From positions 9,347 to 73,346 of the forward strand of contig CAZDGF010000004.1 in the NCBI GenBank assembly GCA_964505065.1: DNA of 64,000 bases, in the 5' to 3' direction. Below the pieces are notes generated by a model. The model did not search any database. It was given only the letters and a program-made list of their open reading frames with translations, and was not told where the DNA came from. Shown here in pieces: positions 1 to 9,796 of the stretch. The stretch is from JABMMZ01 sp964505065. GTDB taxonomy: Bacteria; Bacteroidota; Bacteroidia; NS11-12g; UBA955. Position numbers and translations under genes: made by a program. Numbering within the stretch: the first letter of the stretch is position 1; each line of letters opens with the position of its first letter.

Positions 1-1
1 A

Positions 2-1741
2 GCAAGAGCCAGAAAAGATGGATATTTATTGATAAAACGTGATGTTGACTATGTTGTAACCAAAGCTATGAGCCATTTTCCTATTTTTAATTTGGGTAAA
101 TTTAAAGGTGGTTTTATAACGATTGAAAAAAATAAACGTGAAATTCCTTTTGGGCAATTGGCTTTCAGAACCATTGGCTATACAAATTCTACAGGTATAA
201 AAATTGGCTTGGAAGGTGCTTATGATACGCTTTTAACAGGCAGCAGCGGACAGCGTTTAGAAAGAAGAATAAATGGTGGTGTATGGAAACCAGTAAATAA
301 CGATGCCGCTTTAGAACCTCGTAATGGTTTTGATGTATATACTACCATAGATATTAATACCCAAGATGTGGCAGAAAATGCTTTGAAACAATGTTTAATT
401 AATAACAATGCCGACCATGGTTGCGCTATTTTAATGGAGGTAAAAACAGGTGCTATAAAAGCAATAGCCAATTTAAAACGTACTTCAGAAGGTGTGTATG
501 AAGAGGCTGAAAACTACGCTATCAATGAGTTTTCCGACCCAGGTTCTACCTTTAAGCTTGTAAGCGCTTTGGCATTATTAGAGGATAAATTTGTAAAACT
601 AAATGATACCATAGATATAGAATGGGGCAAAACAACTTTTGGACCATTAACCATGGTAGATGCGCATGCTTCAGCATTTAAAAAAATCTCTTTTCAACAT
701 GTATTTGAAAATAGTAGCAACGTAGGTATTGCAAAATCTGTAAATAAATTTTATAAAAACAACCCTGAAAAATATTTGCAATATGCCTACAATTTAGGTT
801 TAAATAAAGCTTTACCTTTTGATATCAAATCATCAAAAAATCCAATATTAAGAGGAAGTAAAAGCAAGGAATGGAGCGGCACCTCACTACCATTTATGAG
901 CATAGGTTACGAAATGGCTATTAGCAGCCTACAAATGCTTTCGGTTTACAATGCAGTAGCCAATAATGGCGTAATGGTAAAACCATATATTGTAAAAGAA
1001 GTAAAAGAATTTGGCAAGGTTATTCAAAAAAATGAAGTAACCATTTTAAATAAAAAAATATGTAGCGATGAAACTTTAAAACAGTTGCGCATACTGCTTG
1101 AGGGCGTTGTTGAAAATGGTACAGCTACCAATTTAAAAGGCTTGGCTTACAAAGTGGCTGGTAAAACAGGCACGGCTCAAATAGCTATGAATAATGGCTT
1201 TGATAAAAGTTCGCATAAGGCATCGTTTGTTGGCTATTTTCCTGCAAATAATCCGCAATATACATGTATGGTAGTTGTAAATGCGCCAAGCAATGGTGTG
1301 TATTATGGCGGTGCTGTAGCTGGTCCTGTTTTTAAAGAAATAGCCGATAAAGTGTATAGCACCAATATGGCTTTACATGCACCTATTGCTGCTGTTGATA
1401 AACCTGCAATTCCAAAGGTAAAAAATGGTAAAAGAGAAGATTTAAAAACAGTATTAAATAAACTGAATGTGCCAAGTAATCAAGTAAAAGGCAATGCCGA
1501 AGGCGAGTGGGTAAAAGTAGGCTACGATGTGCAATCTATTAGCCTAAAAGAATTGCAAACCAATAAAAATACTGTGCCAGATGTAATGGGCATGGGGCTG
1601 CGAGATGCCATTTATTTATTAGAAAACAGAGGGCTAAAAGTAATTGTAGAAGGCTATGGATTGGTTAATTTTCAATCTTTAAATGTTGGAAGTACAATTC
1701 AAAAAGGAAGTTCAATAATTATAAAATTAAGTAATGGCTAA
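2..1741 (+). CDS. ftsI: Peptidoglycan transpeptidase FtsI (PBP3), 5' end cut off by window
   Basis: This is the septal peptidoglycan transpeptidase of the divisome, anchored in the inner membrane with its catalytic domain in the periplasm. The frame is open to the left edge, so the TTG at 29 is an internal codon and the N-terminal membrane anchor lies outside the window. All three penicillin-binding motifs are visible: STFK with the nucleophilic serine at 545-547, SSN at 713-721, and KTG (in GKTGTA) near 1163. The last 55 codons form one PASTA domain starting VPDVMGMGL, common in Bacteroidota FtsI. The stop codon shares its last base with the ATG of murE (TAATG), so the two are translationally coupled. 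The position directly before murE is canonical for dcw clusters. Confidence 0.96.
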   Translation, partial: ARARKDGYLLIKRDVDYVVTKAMSHFPIFNLGKFKGGFITIEKNKREIPFGQLAFRTIGYTNSTGIKIGLEGAYDTLLTGSSGQRLERRINGGVWKPVNNDAALEPRNGFDVYTTIDINTQDVAENALKQCLINNNADHGCAILMEVKTGAIKAIANLKRTSEGVYEEAENYAINEFSDPGSTFKLVSALALLEDKFVKLNDTIDIEWGKTTFGPLTMVDAHASAFKKISFQHVFENSSNVGIAKSVNKFYKNNPEKYLQYAYNLGLNKALPFDIKSSKNPILRGSKSKEWSGTSLPFMSIGYEMAISSLQMLSVYNAVANNGVMVKPYIVKEVKEFGKVIQKNEVTILNKKICSDETLKQLRILLEGVVENGTATNLKGLAYKVAGKTGTAQIAMNNGFDKSSHKASFVGYFPANNPQYTCMVVVNAPSNGVYYGGAVAGPVFKEIADKVYSTNMALHAPIAAVDKPAIPKVKNGKREDLKTVLNKLNVPSNQVKGNAEGEWVKVGYDVQSISLKELQTNKNTVPDVMGMGLRDAIYLLENRGLKVIVEGYGLVNFQSLNVGSTIQKGSSIIIKLSNG

Positions 1742-3204
1742 TGTTTGTAAATGAATTGATAAAACATATTGAAACAATCGGCATTTATGGCAATCAAAAT
1801 GCTGTAGTTGAGAATCTTGAATTGGATTCGAGAAAAGCAATAGCCAATACCTTATTTTTTGCTGTAAAAGGTACTACAACTGATGCGCATCAATATATTT
1901 CAAGTGTTATAGAACAAGGTGCAACCGCTATTGTATGCAGTACATTGCCAAATAATTTGAACGACAATATTTGCTATATTTTAGTAAACGATGTACAGCA
2001 AACTGTTGGCTATGTAGCCTCTGCTTTTTATGGTTTTCCTTCTGAAAAAATGAAACTTGTTGGCGTAACAGGTACAAATGGTAAAACTACTACAACTACT
2101 ATGTTGTACCAATTATTTTCAGCATTGGGCAATACTTGTGGGCTTATAAGCACTGTCGAATATATGATAGGCAAAGAAACTTTTACAAGTACACATACAA
2201 CGCCAAATCCTATTCGTATTAATGAGCTAATGGCTGAAATGGTTGAAAAAAATTGCAGCCATTGTTTTATGGAAGTAAGCTCGCATGCGGGGGTGCAAGG
2301 ACGCATAAATGGACTTGAATTTGATGGTGCTATTTTTACCAATATTACCCACGACCATTTAGATTACCACGGCACATTTGACAATTACATAAAAGCTAAA
2401 AAATTATTTTTCGATAAATTGCCTTCCGATGCTTTTGCATTAACCAATAAAGATGATAAAAATGGCATGGTAATGCTGCAAAACACAAAGGCTTCTCGCT
2501 TTTCGTATGCTTTGCAATCTTCTGCCGATTTTCAATGTAAAATTATTGAAAATGATTTTAATGGGTTATTGCTAAAAATAAACAACCAAGAAGCATGGTT
2601 TGGTATGGTAGGAAAGTTTAATGCTTACAATCTTTTGGCAGTGTATGGTACAGCATTTTTACTGGGTATAAATGAAGATGAAATTTTAACCAAGCTTACG
2701 TTGTTAGGCAGGGTAAATGGCAGGTTTGAAGTTTATAAAAGCAGCAACAACATTGTAGGTATTGTAGATTATGCGCATACGCCCGATGCTTTGCAAAATG
2801 TGTTGGAAACCATTAACCATATTAGAACTAAAAATGAAAAACTGATAACCATAGTAGGTTGTGGTGGCGATAGAGATAAAACCAAACGCCCAACAATGGC
2901 AAAGGTTACAACCAATTTGAGCGATAAGGTAATTTTTACAAGCGATAATCCTCGCTCGGAAAATCCAGATAAAATTATTGAAGAAATGTACACGGGTGTA
3001 GAGCCAATAAATTTTAAAAAAACATTAAAAATTACCGATAGAAAAGAAGCCATAAAAACAGCTGTAATGATGAGTAATCCTAAAGATATTATTTTAATAG
3101 CTGGCAAAGGACACGAAACATACCAAGAAATAAATGGCGTAAAATATCCCTTTGATGATAGAACCATTTTATTAGAAATATTTAAACAAATAGAAACAAC
3201 ATAA
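1741..3204 (+). CDS. murE: UDP-MurNAc-L-Ala-D-Glu:meso-diaminopimelate ligase MurE
   Basis: Cytoplasmic ATP-dependent ligase that adds the third stem-peptide residue to the peptidoglycan precursor. The 487 residues match the family length. The ATP-binding loop GTNGKTTT lies at residues 111-118, followed by the THTTPNP substrate loop, the Mg-binding segment around EVSSHAG and the NITHDHLDYHG segment. The third-residue specificity motif reads DNPR (about residues 402-405), which in this family indicates meso-diaminopimelate rather than lysine. A GKGHE motif follows near the C terminus. The start ATG overlaps the ftsI stop by one base. Behind it lies a 169-bp gap with a hairpin repeat before mraY. 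Confidence 0.97.
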   Translation: MFVNELIKHIETIGIYGNQNAVVENLELDSRKAIANTLFFAVKGTTTDAHQYISSVIEQGATAIVCSTLPNNLNDNICYILVNDVQQTVGYVASAFYGFPSEKMKLVGVTGTNGKTTTTTMLYQLFSALGNTCGLISTVEYMIGKETFTSTHTTPNPIRINELMAEMVEKNCSHCFMEVSSHAGVQGRINGLEFDGAIFTNITHDHLDYHGTFDNYIKAKKLFFDKLPSDAFALTNKDDKNGMVMLQNTKASRFSYALQSSADFQCKIIENDFNGLLLKINNQEAWFGMVGKFNAYNLLAVYGTAFLLGINEDEILTKLTLLGRVNGRFEVYKSSNNIVGIVDYAHTPDALQNVLETINHIRTKNEKLITIVGCGGDRDKTKRPTMAKVTTNLSDKVIFTSDNPRSENPDKIIEEMYTGVEPINFKKTLKITDRKEAIKTAVMMSNPKDIILIAGKGHETYQEINGVKYPFDDRTILLEIFKQIETT

Positions 3205-3237
3205 CTTGAAAATAAACTATAAATTATAACCGAAGCC

Positions 3238-3342
3238 TTTAGCCCCCTCTCCAGAAAATAATCTGCCAATGTCCTTCTCCTTTGGAGAAGGTGCCCGAAG
3301 GGCGGATGAGGCAAAAGAAGGGGGTTGGGGGTGAGGCAAACA
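3238..3342. repeat. Intergenic palindromic repeat, murE/mraY gap
   Basis: The murE-mraY gap holds a GC-richer block unlike the surrounding AT-rich DNA. It contains a perfect hairpin CCTTCTCC-TTT-GGAGAAGG at 3273-3291, followed by GTGCCCGAAGGGCGGATGAGGC and a G-rich tail ending GGGGGTGAGGCAAA. It is a variant of the hairpin/GTGAGGCAAA repeats found in the murD-ftsW and ftsA-ftsZ gaps. An open frame on the minus strand (about 2769-3359) crosses it but is only a shadow of murE. The element probably folds in the polycistronic RNA; any effect on transcription or RNA decay is inference. Confidence 0.7.
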
Positions 3343-3373
3343 ATCAACAATTTAATCATTAGATAACAAAAAA

Positions 3374-4630
3374 ATGCTATACCATTTATTTACATATCTC
3401 GATAGCCAATACGATATTTCTGGTCTTGGTGTTTGGCGCTATTTAAGCTTTCGCTTTAGCTTAGCGGTAATATTGTCGTTGCTTATTTCGGCAGTATTTG
3501 GCAAGCGTTTAATCAATGCTTTGCATAGGCTACAAGTATCTGAAACTATTAGAGATTTAGGCTTGCAAGGCGAAGAAAAAAAACGTGGCACACCTACAAT
3601 GGGTGGCTTAATTATTATAAGTGCTATACTTATTCCTACGCTGCTTTTGGCAAGGCTTACCAATGTGTATGTGCTGCTAATGATAGCTGTAACAGTGCTT
3701 TGCGGTGCCATAGGGTTTATAGATGATTATATTAAAGTATTTAAAAAAGACAAAGCTGGCTTAAGCGGACGATACAAAATTATAGGACAAGTTATAGTGG
3801 GTTTAGTAGTTGGTTTAACTTTGTATTTTAATGAAGCAGTAGTTGTTACTAACCATTATACATCTCAACAAGTAAAAGAACTTGGGTTAGATACCAATAA
3901 ACTTAAAGTTAAAATTATTCAAAATGAAAGATATTACATGCAAGATGTAAAATCTACAGAAACCACCATTCCTTTTTTCAAACATTCAGAATTTGATTAT
4001 TGCAGTATTGCCTCCATATTTGGGGCGGGCGCAAGTAAATATTGTTGGATAATTTATGTTTTAGTGGTTATTTTTATTATTACAGCAGTATCAAATGGCG
4101 CAAATATTACTGATGGTATTGATGGTTTAGCCGCAGGAACATCAAGTATCATAGGGCTTACATTGGGTGTTTTTGCTTTTGTTTCGGGCAATTTTATCAT
4201 AGCCAAATATTTAAACATTATGTACATTCCCTTTTTGGGCGAATTGTTTGTATTTGCTGGTGCTTTTGTAGGAGCTTGCATTGGTTTTTTATGGTATAAT
4301 AGCTATCCTGCACAAGTATTTATGGGCGACACAGGCAGCCTCACGCTTGGGGGTATTATAGCAGCACTGGCAATTATAGTGCGTAAAGAGCTTTTAATTC
4401 CAATATTGTGTGGTATTTTTTTAGTAGAAAATTTGAGTGTTATGATACAAGTGGCTTACTTTAAATACACCAAGAAAAAGTATGGCGAAGGTCGAAGAAT
4501 TTTCTTGATGTCGCCTCTACACCACCATTATCAAAAAAAGGGATTTCACGAAGCCAAAATTGTAACACGCTTTTGGATTATAGGTATTATACTGGCGGTT
4601 TTAACTTTCATTACATTAAAAATAAGATAA
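3374..4630 (+). CDS. mraY: Phospho-MurNAc-pentapeptide transferase MraY
   Basis: Integral inner-membrane enzyme that transfers phospho-MurNAc-pentapeptide from UDP to undecaprenyl phosphate to make lipid I. At 418 residues it is longer than proteobacterial MraY because of an extra hydrophilic segment (roughly residues 155-205) typical of Bacteroidota. Visible signatures are FIDDYIKV with the aspartate pair, NITDGIDGLAAG, MGDTGSLTLGG, and the C-terminal MSPLHHHYQKKGF with the histidine triad. About ten hydrophobic helices are apparent. It follows murE after a repeat-filled gap and is six bases ahead of murD. Confidence 0.97.
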   Translation: MLYHLFTYLDSQYDISGLGVWRYLSFRFSLAVILSLLISAVFGKRLINALHRLQVSETIRDLGLQGEEKKRGTPTMGGLIIISAILIPTLLLARLTNVYVLLMIAVTVLCGAIGFIDDYIKVFKKDKAGLSGRYKIIGQVIVGLVVGLTLYFNEAVVVTNHYTSQQVKELGLDTNKLKVKIIQNERYYMQDVKSTETTIPFFKHSEFDYCSIASIFGAGASKYCWIIYVLVVIFIITAVSNGANITDGIDGLAAGTSSIIGLTLGVFAFVSGNFIIAKYLNIMYIPFLGELFVFAGAFVGACIGFLWYNSYPAQVFMGDTGSLTLGGIIAALAIIVRKELLIPILCGIFLVENLSVMIQVAYFKYTKKKYGEGRRIFLMSPLHHHYQKKGFHEAKIVTRFWIIGIILAVLTFITLKIR

Positions 4631-4636
4631 TAAATA

Positions 4637-5998
4637 TTGAGTAAAAAAATTGCAATATTAGGTGCTGGCGAAAGTGGAACTGGATGTGCTGTATTAGCTA
4701 TCCAAAAAGGCTTTTCTGTATTTGTTTCCGATATGGGAACAATAAAGGAAAAATATGCTTTAGAATTAGAAAATTTAGGCATACGATATGAGCAAAATCA
4801 ACATACAGAATATGAAATTTTAAATGCTGATGAAATAATAAAAAGTCCTGGTATTCCTGATACTGCTCCCATAGTTAAAAAAGCAATTGAAAAGAATATT
4901 CCAATTATTTCCGAAATAGAATTTGCAAGTAGATACACAGAAGCTAAACACGTAGGTATTACGGGAACAAATGGCAAAACAACAACTACAATGTTATGCT
5001 ATCATATTTTGCAAAAAGCAGGTTTTAATGTAGGCTTGGGTGGTAATATTGGCAAAAGCTATGCCCGCCAAGTAGCAGAAAATAATTACGATTATTATGT
5101 ATTGGAATTGAGCAGTTTTCAATTGGATAATACCTATACTTTTCGCCCCAATATTGCTATACTTTGCAATATTACTCCCGACCATTTAGACCGTTATAAC
5201 TATCAATTTCAAAATTATATAGATTCTAAATTTCGCATAGCAATGAATCAAACCAAAGATGATTTTTTTATTTACTGTGCCGATGATGAAATTACAGTTG
5301 AAAATCTTTCAACACATAAAATTGATGCACAAAAATTGGCGTTTTCTGTAAAACAAAATTTAGAAAAAGGAGCATTTGTCGCCAATAAAGAAATGCACCT
5401 AAAAGACAATACAAACAACAACCTAAACCCTAATACCAACTATTTAACCATGTTTACCAACGATTTTGCCCTAAGAGGCATGCACAACAGCTACAACAGT
5501 ATGGCAGCAGCCATTGCCGCCAATGTTTTGAACATTAAAAAAGAAATTATTCGAGAAAGCCTAATGGACTTTCAGAATGTAGAACACCGCTTAGAGTATG
5601 TAGCCTCTGTGGGTGGTGTAGAATATATAAATGATAGCAAAGCCACCAATGTAAATTCTACTTGGTATGCCTTAGAAAGTATGGAAAAGCCCATTGTATG
5701 GATAGTGGGCGGTGTAGATAAGGGCAATGATTACGCTGCGCTTTTGCCAATGGTAAAAGAAAAAGTAAAAGTAATTGTTTGCCTTGGAAACGACAATACT
5801 AAAATACATTCTGCCTTTGGCAAACACGTTGAATTAATGGTAAATACTGGCAGCGCACAGGAAGCGGTAAAAGTAGCGCAACGTTTTGCTGTAAAAGGCG
5901 ATGTAGTGTTGCTTTCGCCAGCATGTGCAAGTTTCGATTTATTTGCCAATTATGAAGATAGAGGCTGGCAATTTAAAGCAGCAGTTAAGAACCTTTAA
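4637..5998 (+). CDS. murD: UDP-MurNAc-L-alanine:D-glutamate ligase MurD
   Basis: Cytoplasmic ligase that adds D-glutamate to UDP-MurNAc-L-alanine. It starts with TTG, giving MSKKIAILGAGESG with a dinucleotide-type glycine-rich start that binds the UDP moiety; no ATG alternative fits. The ATP loop TGTNGKTTT is near residues 109-117, with ELSSFQL, NDSKATN and LLSPACASFD motifs following in the family order. The length (453) is normal. The start lies 6 bp after mraY, indicating the same operon. A 183-bp repeat-containing gap separates it from ftsW. Confidence 0.96.
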   Translation: MSKKIAILGAGESGTGCAVLAIQKGFSVFVSDMGTIKEKYALELENLGIRYEQNQHTEYEILNADEIIKSPGIPDTAPIVKKAIEKNIPIISEIEFASRYTEAKHVGITGTNGKTTTTMLCYHILQKAGFNVGLGGNIGKSYARQVAENNYDYYVLELSSFQLDNTYTFRPNIAILCNITPDHLDRYNYQFQNYIDSKFRIAMNQTKDDFFIYCADDEITVENLSTHKIDAQKLAFSVKQNLEKGAFVANKEMHLKDNTNNNLNPNTNYLTMFTNDFALRGMHNSYNSMAAAIAANVLNIKKEIIRESLMDFQNVEHRLEYVASVGGVEYINDSKATNVNSTWYALESMEKPIVWIVGGVDKGNDYAALLPMVKEKVKVIVCLGNDNTKIHSAFGKHVELMVNTGSAQEAVKVAQRFAVKGDVVLLSPACASFDLFANYEDRGWQFKAAVKNL

Positions 5999-6166
5999 TA
6001 AAGTTGGCAAAAGAAAGTTAGCAAACATTAAATTAGCAGTTGGCAAAAAAGAAAACCAAAATATGAATAATAAAAAGCTTTGCGTCTTTGCGTGAAATAA
6101 AAATAAAAAAAAGCATCTCCCAAAAGTCCCTCTCCTGTGGAGAGGGATTTAGGGTGAGGCAAAATA
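5999..6166. repeat. Mosaic intergenic repeat, murD/ftsW gap
   Basis: Three recognisable modules are placed in order. First comes a block with AGTTGGCAAAA and TTAGCAGTTGGCAAAA (about 6003-6050). The motif GCTTTGCGTCTTTGCGTGA follows at 6077-6095. The last module is a hairpin CCCTCTCC-TGT-GGAGAGGG at 6128-6146, followed by ATTTAGGGTGAGGCAAAA. The same three modules, in other numbers, fill the ftsA-ftsZ gap. No coding potential is seen. These look like dispersed genomic repeats captured inside an operon. Confidence 0.75.
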
Positions 6167-6181
6167 GGGATAGGATACAAA

Positions 6182-7354
6182 ATGAAAATAGGAAAACTAA
6201 CATTTAGGGGTGATTCGTATATATGGTTTGCAATTATTTGCTTATCATTATTGGGCTTGTTGGCGGTGTATAGCTCTACAGGTTCTATTGCTTTTAGAAA
6301 ACAAGGTGGCAATACAGAATACTATTTATTCAAACAAGCATTGTTTTTATTTGGCGGTTTTTTTCTTATGTATTTTTTTCATCTGCTCGATTATAAATAT
6401 TTTTCAAGAATAGCCCAGTTTGCAGTGTTTATAGCAGTTCCTTTGCTTATCGCTACCCTTGTTTTTGGTAACGACCATAACAATGCAAAACGTACCATAA
6501 CACTTTTAGGTATTACATTTCAAGCAAGCGATTTTGCAAAATTTGCTATCATAATGTTCATAGCTCGGTATTTATCTAAAAATCAAGAAGAGCTAAATTC
6601 TTGGAAAGGTTTTGGTGTAATTTTAGCTTGGATTTGCGCTATATGTTTTTTAATCATGCCAGAAAATTTAAGCACCTCAATGGTCTTGTTTTTTACTTGT
6701 AGTTTATTGTTATTTATAGGCAATGCAAGGTTAAAACACTTATTGGCATTAGCTGGTGTATTTGCTATTTTAGGGTTAATAGCATTTACTGTGTTAAAAA
6801 AAGCACCCGATAGTATGTTGCCAGGCAGGGCAGCCACTTGGAAAGCACGGTTAGAAAATTTTTCATCGGATAGTGCGGAGGAGCAATACCAAACCGTACA
6901 AGCTAAAATTGCTGTTGTATCGGGCGGAGTTATGGGAAAAGGACCAGGCAAAGGTGAGCAAAGTGCATATCTACCAGAGGCTTATTCCGATTATATTTTT
7001 GCTTCTATTATTGAAGAATATGGTTTGTTTGGGGCAATAATTACCATTGTACTTTATTTGTTAATTTTATACAGAACAATTCGTATTGTGTTAAAAAGTC
7101 CAAAAGCTTTTGGTGCATTATTGGCATTGGGTTTGGCATTTAGTTTAGTGCTTCAAGCCTTAATACACATGGCAGTATCAACAAGTTTATTTCCTGTAAC
7201 AGGTTTAACATTGCCTTTAATAAGCAATGGCGGCACAAGTTTGCTATTTACAAGTGCCGCATTTGGTGTATTGTTAAGTGTTAGTAGAACAATAGAAGAA
7301 CAAGATTTGCCTAAAGAAAGTTCAGAGAAAGGAGAGCAAATTGAAGTTGCATAG
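6182..7354 (+). CDS. ftsW: Septal peptidoglycan glycosyltransferase FtsW
   Basis: SEDS-family polytopic membrane protein that polymerises lipid II at the septum together with FtsI. At 390 residues it shows about ten hydrophobic segments, the FQASDFAKFA segment typical of FtsW/RodA, the large periplasmic loop containing the PEAYSDYIFA segment, and the C-terminal signature LISNGGTSLLF. Its position between murD and murG, rather than near a rodA locus, supports FtsW over RodA. Its end overlaps the murG start by 14 bases. Confidence 0.95.
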   Translation: MKIGKLTFRGDSYIWFAIICLSLLGLLAVYSSTGSIAFRKQGGNTEYYLFKQALFLFGGFFLMYFFHLLDYKYFSRIAQFAVFIAVPLLIATLVFGNDHNNAKRTITLLGITFQASDFAKFAIIMFIARYLSKNQEELNSWKGFGVILAWICAICFLIMPENLSTSMVLFFTCSLLLFIGNARLKHLLALAGVFAILGLIAFTVLKKAPDSMLPGRAATWKARLENFSSDSAEEQYQTVQAKIAVVSGGVMGKGPGKGEQSAYLPEAYSDYIFASIIEEYGLFGAIITIVLYLLILYRTIRIVLKSPKAFGALLALGLAFSLVLQALIHMAVSTSLFPVTGLTLPLISNGGTSLLFTSAAFGVLLSVSRTIEEQDLPKESSEKGEQIEVA

Positions 7355-8426
7355 AGTAATAATATCAGGTGGTGGCACAGGGGGACACATTTTTCCTGCT
7401 GTGGCTATTGCCAATAAAATAAAAAGCCGTTACCCGAATGCTGAAATTTTATTTATAGGCGCACAAGGCAGAATGGAAATGGAAAAAGTGCCTGCGGCTG
7501 GTTATAAAATTATAGGCTTACCTATTGCAGGTTTGCAAAGAAGATTGACATTTTCTAATTTTTTAGTGCCTTTCAAGTTGTTAAAAAGTATTTTAAAAGC
7601 TAAAAAAATAGTTAAAGAATTTAAACCCCAAGTAGTTATAGGTGTAGGCGGATATGCAAGTGCAGCGGTGCTTTATGCAGCATCAAGCAAAAATATTCCG
7701 TGTTTAATACAAGAGCAAAACTCGTATGCAGGGCTTACCAATAAATGGCTAAGCAAGAAAGTTAAAACTATTTGCGTGGCTTATGAGGGTATGGAAAAAT
7801 TCTTTCCAAAAGAAAAAATAATTATAACTGGTAATCCTGTGCGAGCAGAAATTGCAGAAGCTAAAAATATAAATCAACAAGATGCAAAAAAACAATTGGG
7901 TTTTGATGAAAATACACCATTGATATTAAGTATTGGCGGTAGTTTGGGGGCAAGAACAATCAATAAAAGTATTCAACAAAAAATTAATTTATTTACAGAA
8001 AATAATATCCAATTGCTATGGCAAACAGGAAAAAATTTTGAAGCCAATACACAAAATATTAAGAATATAAAAGCACAAACATTTATTCAAGATATGGCAA
8101 TGGCTTATGCCGCTGCCGATGTTATTGTTTCAAGATCTGGGGCTATTTCCATAAGTGAATTAACTTTGGTAGGAAAGCCATGTATTCTTGTGCCTTCGCC
8201 TAATGTTTCCGAAGACCACCAAACAAAAAATGCAATGGCGTTAGTAAATCAAAAAGCAGCTATTTTAGTAAAAGACAATGAAGCTGAAAATATTATAGTA
8301 GAAAAAGCCATTGATTTAATACAAAATAAAACCTTAAAAACGCAGTTGGCAACGCAAATAAAAACGCTTGCAAAACCAAATGCTTTAAAAGATATTGTAA
8401 ACCAAATAGAAGCTTTAATTGTATGA
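7341..8426 (+). CDS. murG: UDP-GlcNAc:lipid I N-acetylglucosaminyltransferase MurG
   Basis: Peripheral inner-membrane GT28 glycosyltransferase that converts lipid I to lipid II. The TTG start at 7341 is inside the end of ftsW and gives the typical N terminus with GGGTGGHIFPA at residues 9-19. An AGGAGA-like Shine-Dalgarno (about 7329-7334) precedes it, one of few in this window. The acceptor-domain loop GVGGYAS, the GGSLGA loop and the SRSGAISISEL donor-site segment are present. The length (361) is normal. The stop overlaps the murC start (ATGA). Confidence 0.96.
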   Translation: MKLHRVIISGGGTGGHIFPAVAIANKIKSRYPNAEILFIGAQGRMEMEKVPAAGYKIIGLPIAGLQRRLTFSNFLVPFKLLKSILKAKKIVKEFKPQVVIGVGGYASAAVLYAASSKNIPCLIQEQNSYAGLTNKWLSKKVKTICVAYEGMEKFFPKEKIIITGNPVRAEIAEAKNINQQDAKKQLGFDENTPLILSIGGSLGARTINKSIQQKINLFTENNIQLLWQTGKNFEANTQNIKNIKAQTFIQDMAMAYAAADVIVSRSGAISISELTLVGKPCILVPSPNVSEDHQTKNAMALVNQKAAILVKDNEAENIIVEKAIDLIQNKTLKTQLATQIKTLAKPNALKDIVNQIEALIV

Positions 8427-9796
8427 ATATAAAAGACATTAAAATAGCCTATTTTATTGGTATTGGTGGTATTGGTATGAGTGCTATTGCCCGCTATTTT
8501 AATGCTATTGGGATAGAGGTTTTTGGATATGATAAAACACAAAACGATTTTACGAATCAATTAAGCGAAGAAGGTTTTAAAATTCACTACCACGAGGCTG
8601 TGAATTTAATTCCAAAAGAAATTATAGAACAGCCAGAAAATACGATTGTAATCTATACGCCCGCCATTCCCAAAGAACATGCAGAAATGGTGTATTTAAA
8701 AAACAAAGGCATTAAGCTACATAAAAGGGCAGAAGTGTTGGGTATTATTTCTCGCAATTCTTATACTATAGGTGTTGCAGGCACGCATGGCAAAACTACT
8801 ACAAGTTGTTTATTAGCACATATTTTTAACGTATGTAATATTAATTTTACCGCATTTTTAGGCGGAATAAGCACCAATTTTCAAAGCAATTATGTGCATA
8901 AAACTGATGGCGCAAATTTGTTCGATAAGCCAATTACCATTGTAGAGGCCGATGAGTACGACCGTTCTTTTTTACAACTTTCTCCCAATGTGGCTATTGT
9001 TACCTCTACAGATGCCGACCATTTAGATATTTATGGCAAGGCAGATGAGGTAAAAAAATCGTTTCAAGATTATATCAATTGTTTGGAAAAAAATGGAACA
9101 GCCATTGTAAAACAAGGTTTATCACTTACCTCAACTGAAAATTTAATTACCTATGGCGATAGCCCAAAAGCTAAAGCAAAGTATAGTAATATAGAAATTA
9201 TTAACCATCAATTTACATTTGATTATAGCTATAAAAAAGATGTTGTAAAAATCATAAATGGCTTACCTGGATTTCATAATATAGAAAATGCAACAGCGGC
9301 TATTACTGCTGCCTTACAATGCGGTTTGCCATTGAAAGAAATTGCAAATGCGATAACCACTTTTAAAGGTGTAAAACGCAGATTTGAGTATGTAGTAAAT
9401 ACAGAAAAATATGTGGTAATAGACGATTATGCCCACCACCCAACAGAGCTTAAAGCTTGCATTGAATCTGTAAAAAGTTTGTATCCAAATAATAAAATTA
9501 CAGGCGTTTTCCAACCGCATTTATACTCTCGCACACGCGATTTTGCAGATGATTTTGCCGCAGCTTTAGATTTATTAGATGAGTGTTGGCTAATGGATAT
9601 TTATCCTGCAAGAGAGCAGCCAATAGAAGGTATTAATTCAGAATTTTTAGCCTTTAAAATGAATGCCAAAGTAAGGCTTATGAGTAAAGAAAATATTGTT
9701 AAAAATATTGAAGCTGAAAAACCTGAATTGCTTGTAATACTTGGTGCTGGAGATATTGACCAATTGATAAAACCCATTAAAAAACTGTATGCGTAA
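8423..9796 (+). CDS. murC: UDP-MurNAc:L-alanine ligase MurC
   Basis: Cytoplasmic ligase that attaches the first stem-peptide residue. The N-terminal GIGGIGMSA binds the UDP moiety, AGTHGKTTT (around residues 119-127) is the ATP loop, VEADEYDRSF carries the metal-binding acidic residues, and DDYAHHPTE marks the C-terminal domain. It is 457 residues long, as usual. The ATG overlaps the murG stop by four bases, and the 3' end overlaps ftsQ by eight bases. Confidence 0.97.
   Translation: MNIKDIKIAYFIGIGGIGMSAIARYFNAIGIEVFGYDKTQNDFTNQLSEEGFKIHYHEAVNLIPKEIIEQPENTIVIYTPAIPKEHAEMVYLKNKGIKLHKRAEVLGIISRNSYTIGVAGTHGKTTTSCLLAHIFNVCNINFTAFLGGISTNFQSNYVHKTDGANLFDKPITIVEADEYDRSFLQLSPNVAIVTSTDADHLDIYGKADEVKKSFQDYINCLEKNGTAIVKQGLSLTSTENLITYGDSPKAKAKYSNIEIINHQFTFDYSYKKDVVKIINGLPGFHNIENATAAITAALQCGLPLKEIANAITTFKGVKRRFEYVVNTEKYVVIDDYAHHPTELKACIESVKSLYPNNKITGVFQPHLYSRTRDFADDFAAALDLLDECWLMDIYPAREQPIEGINSEFLAFKMNAKVRLMSKENIVKNIEAEKPELLVILGAGDIDQLIKPIKKLYA

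Noticed and set aside
2769..3359. Minus-strand open frame of 196 codons
   Set aside because: It is antisense to the end of murE, and its first part lies in the intergenic palindromic repeat. It shows no recognisable family and no own promoter.
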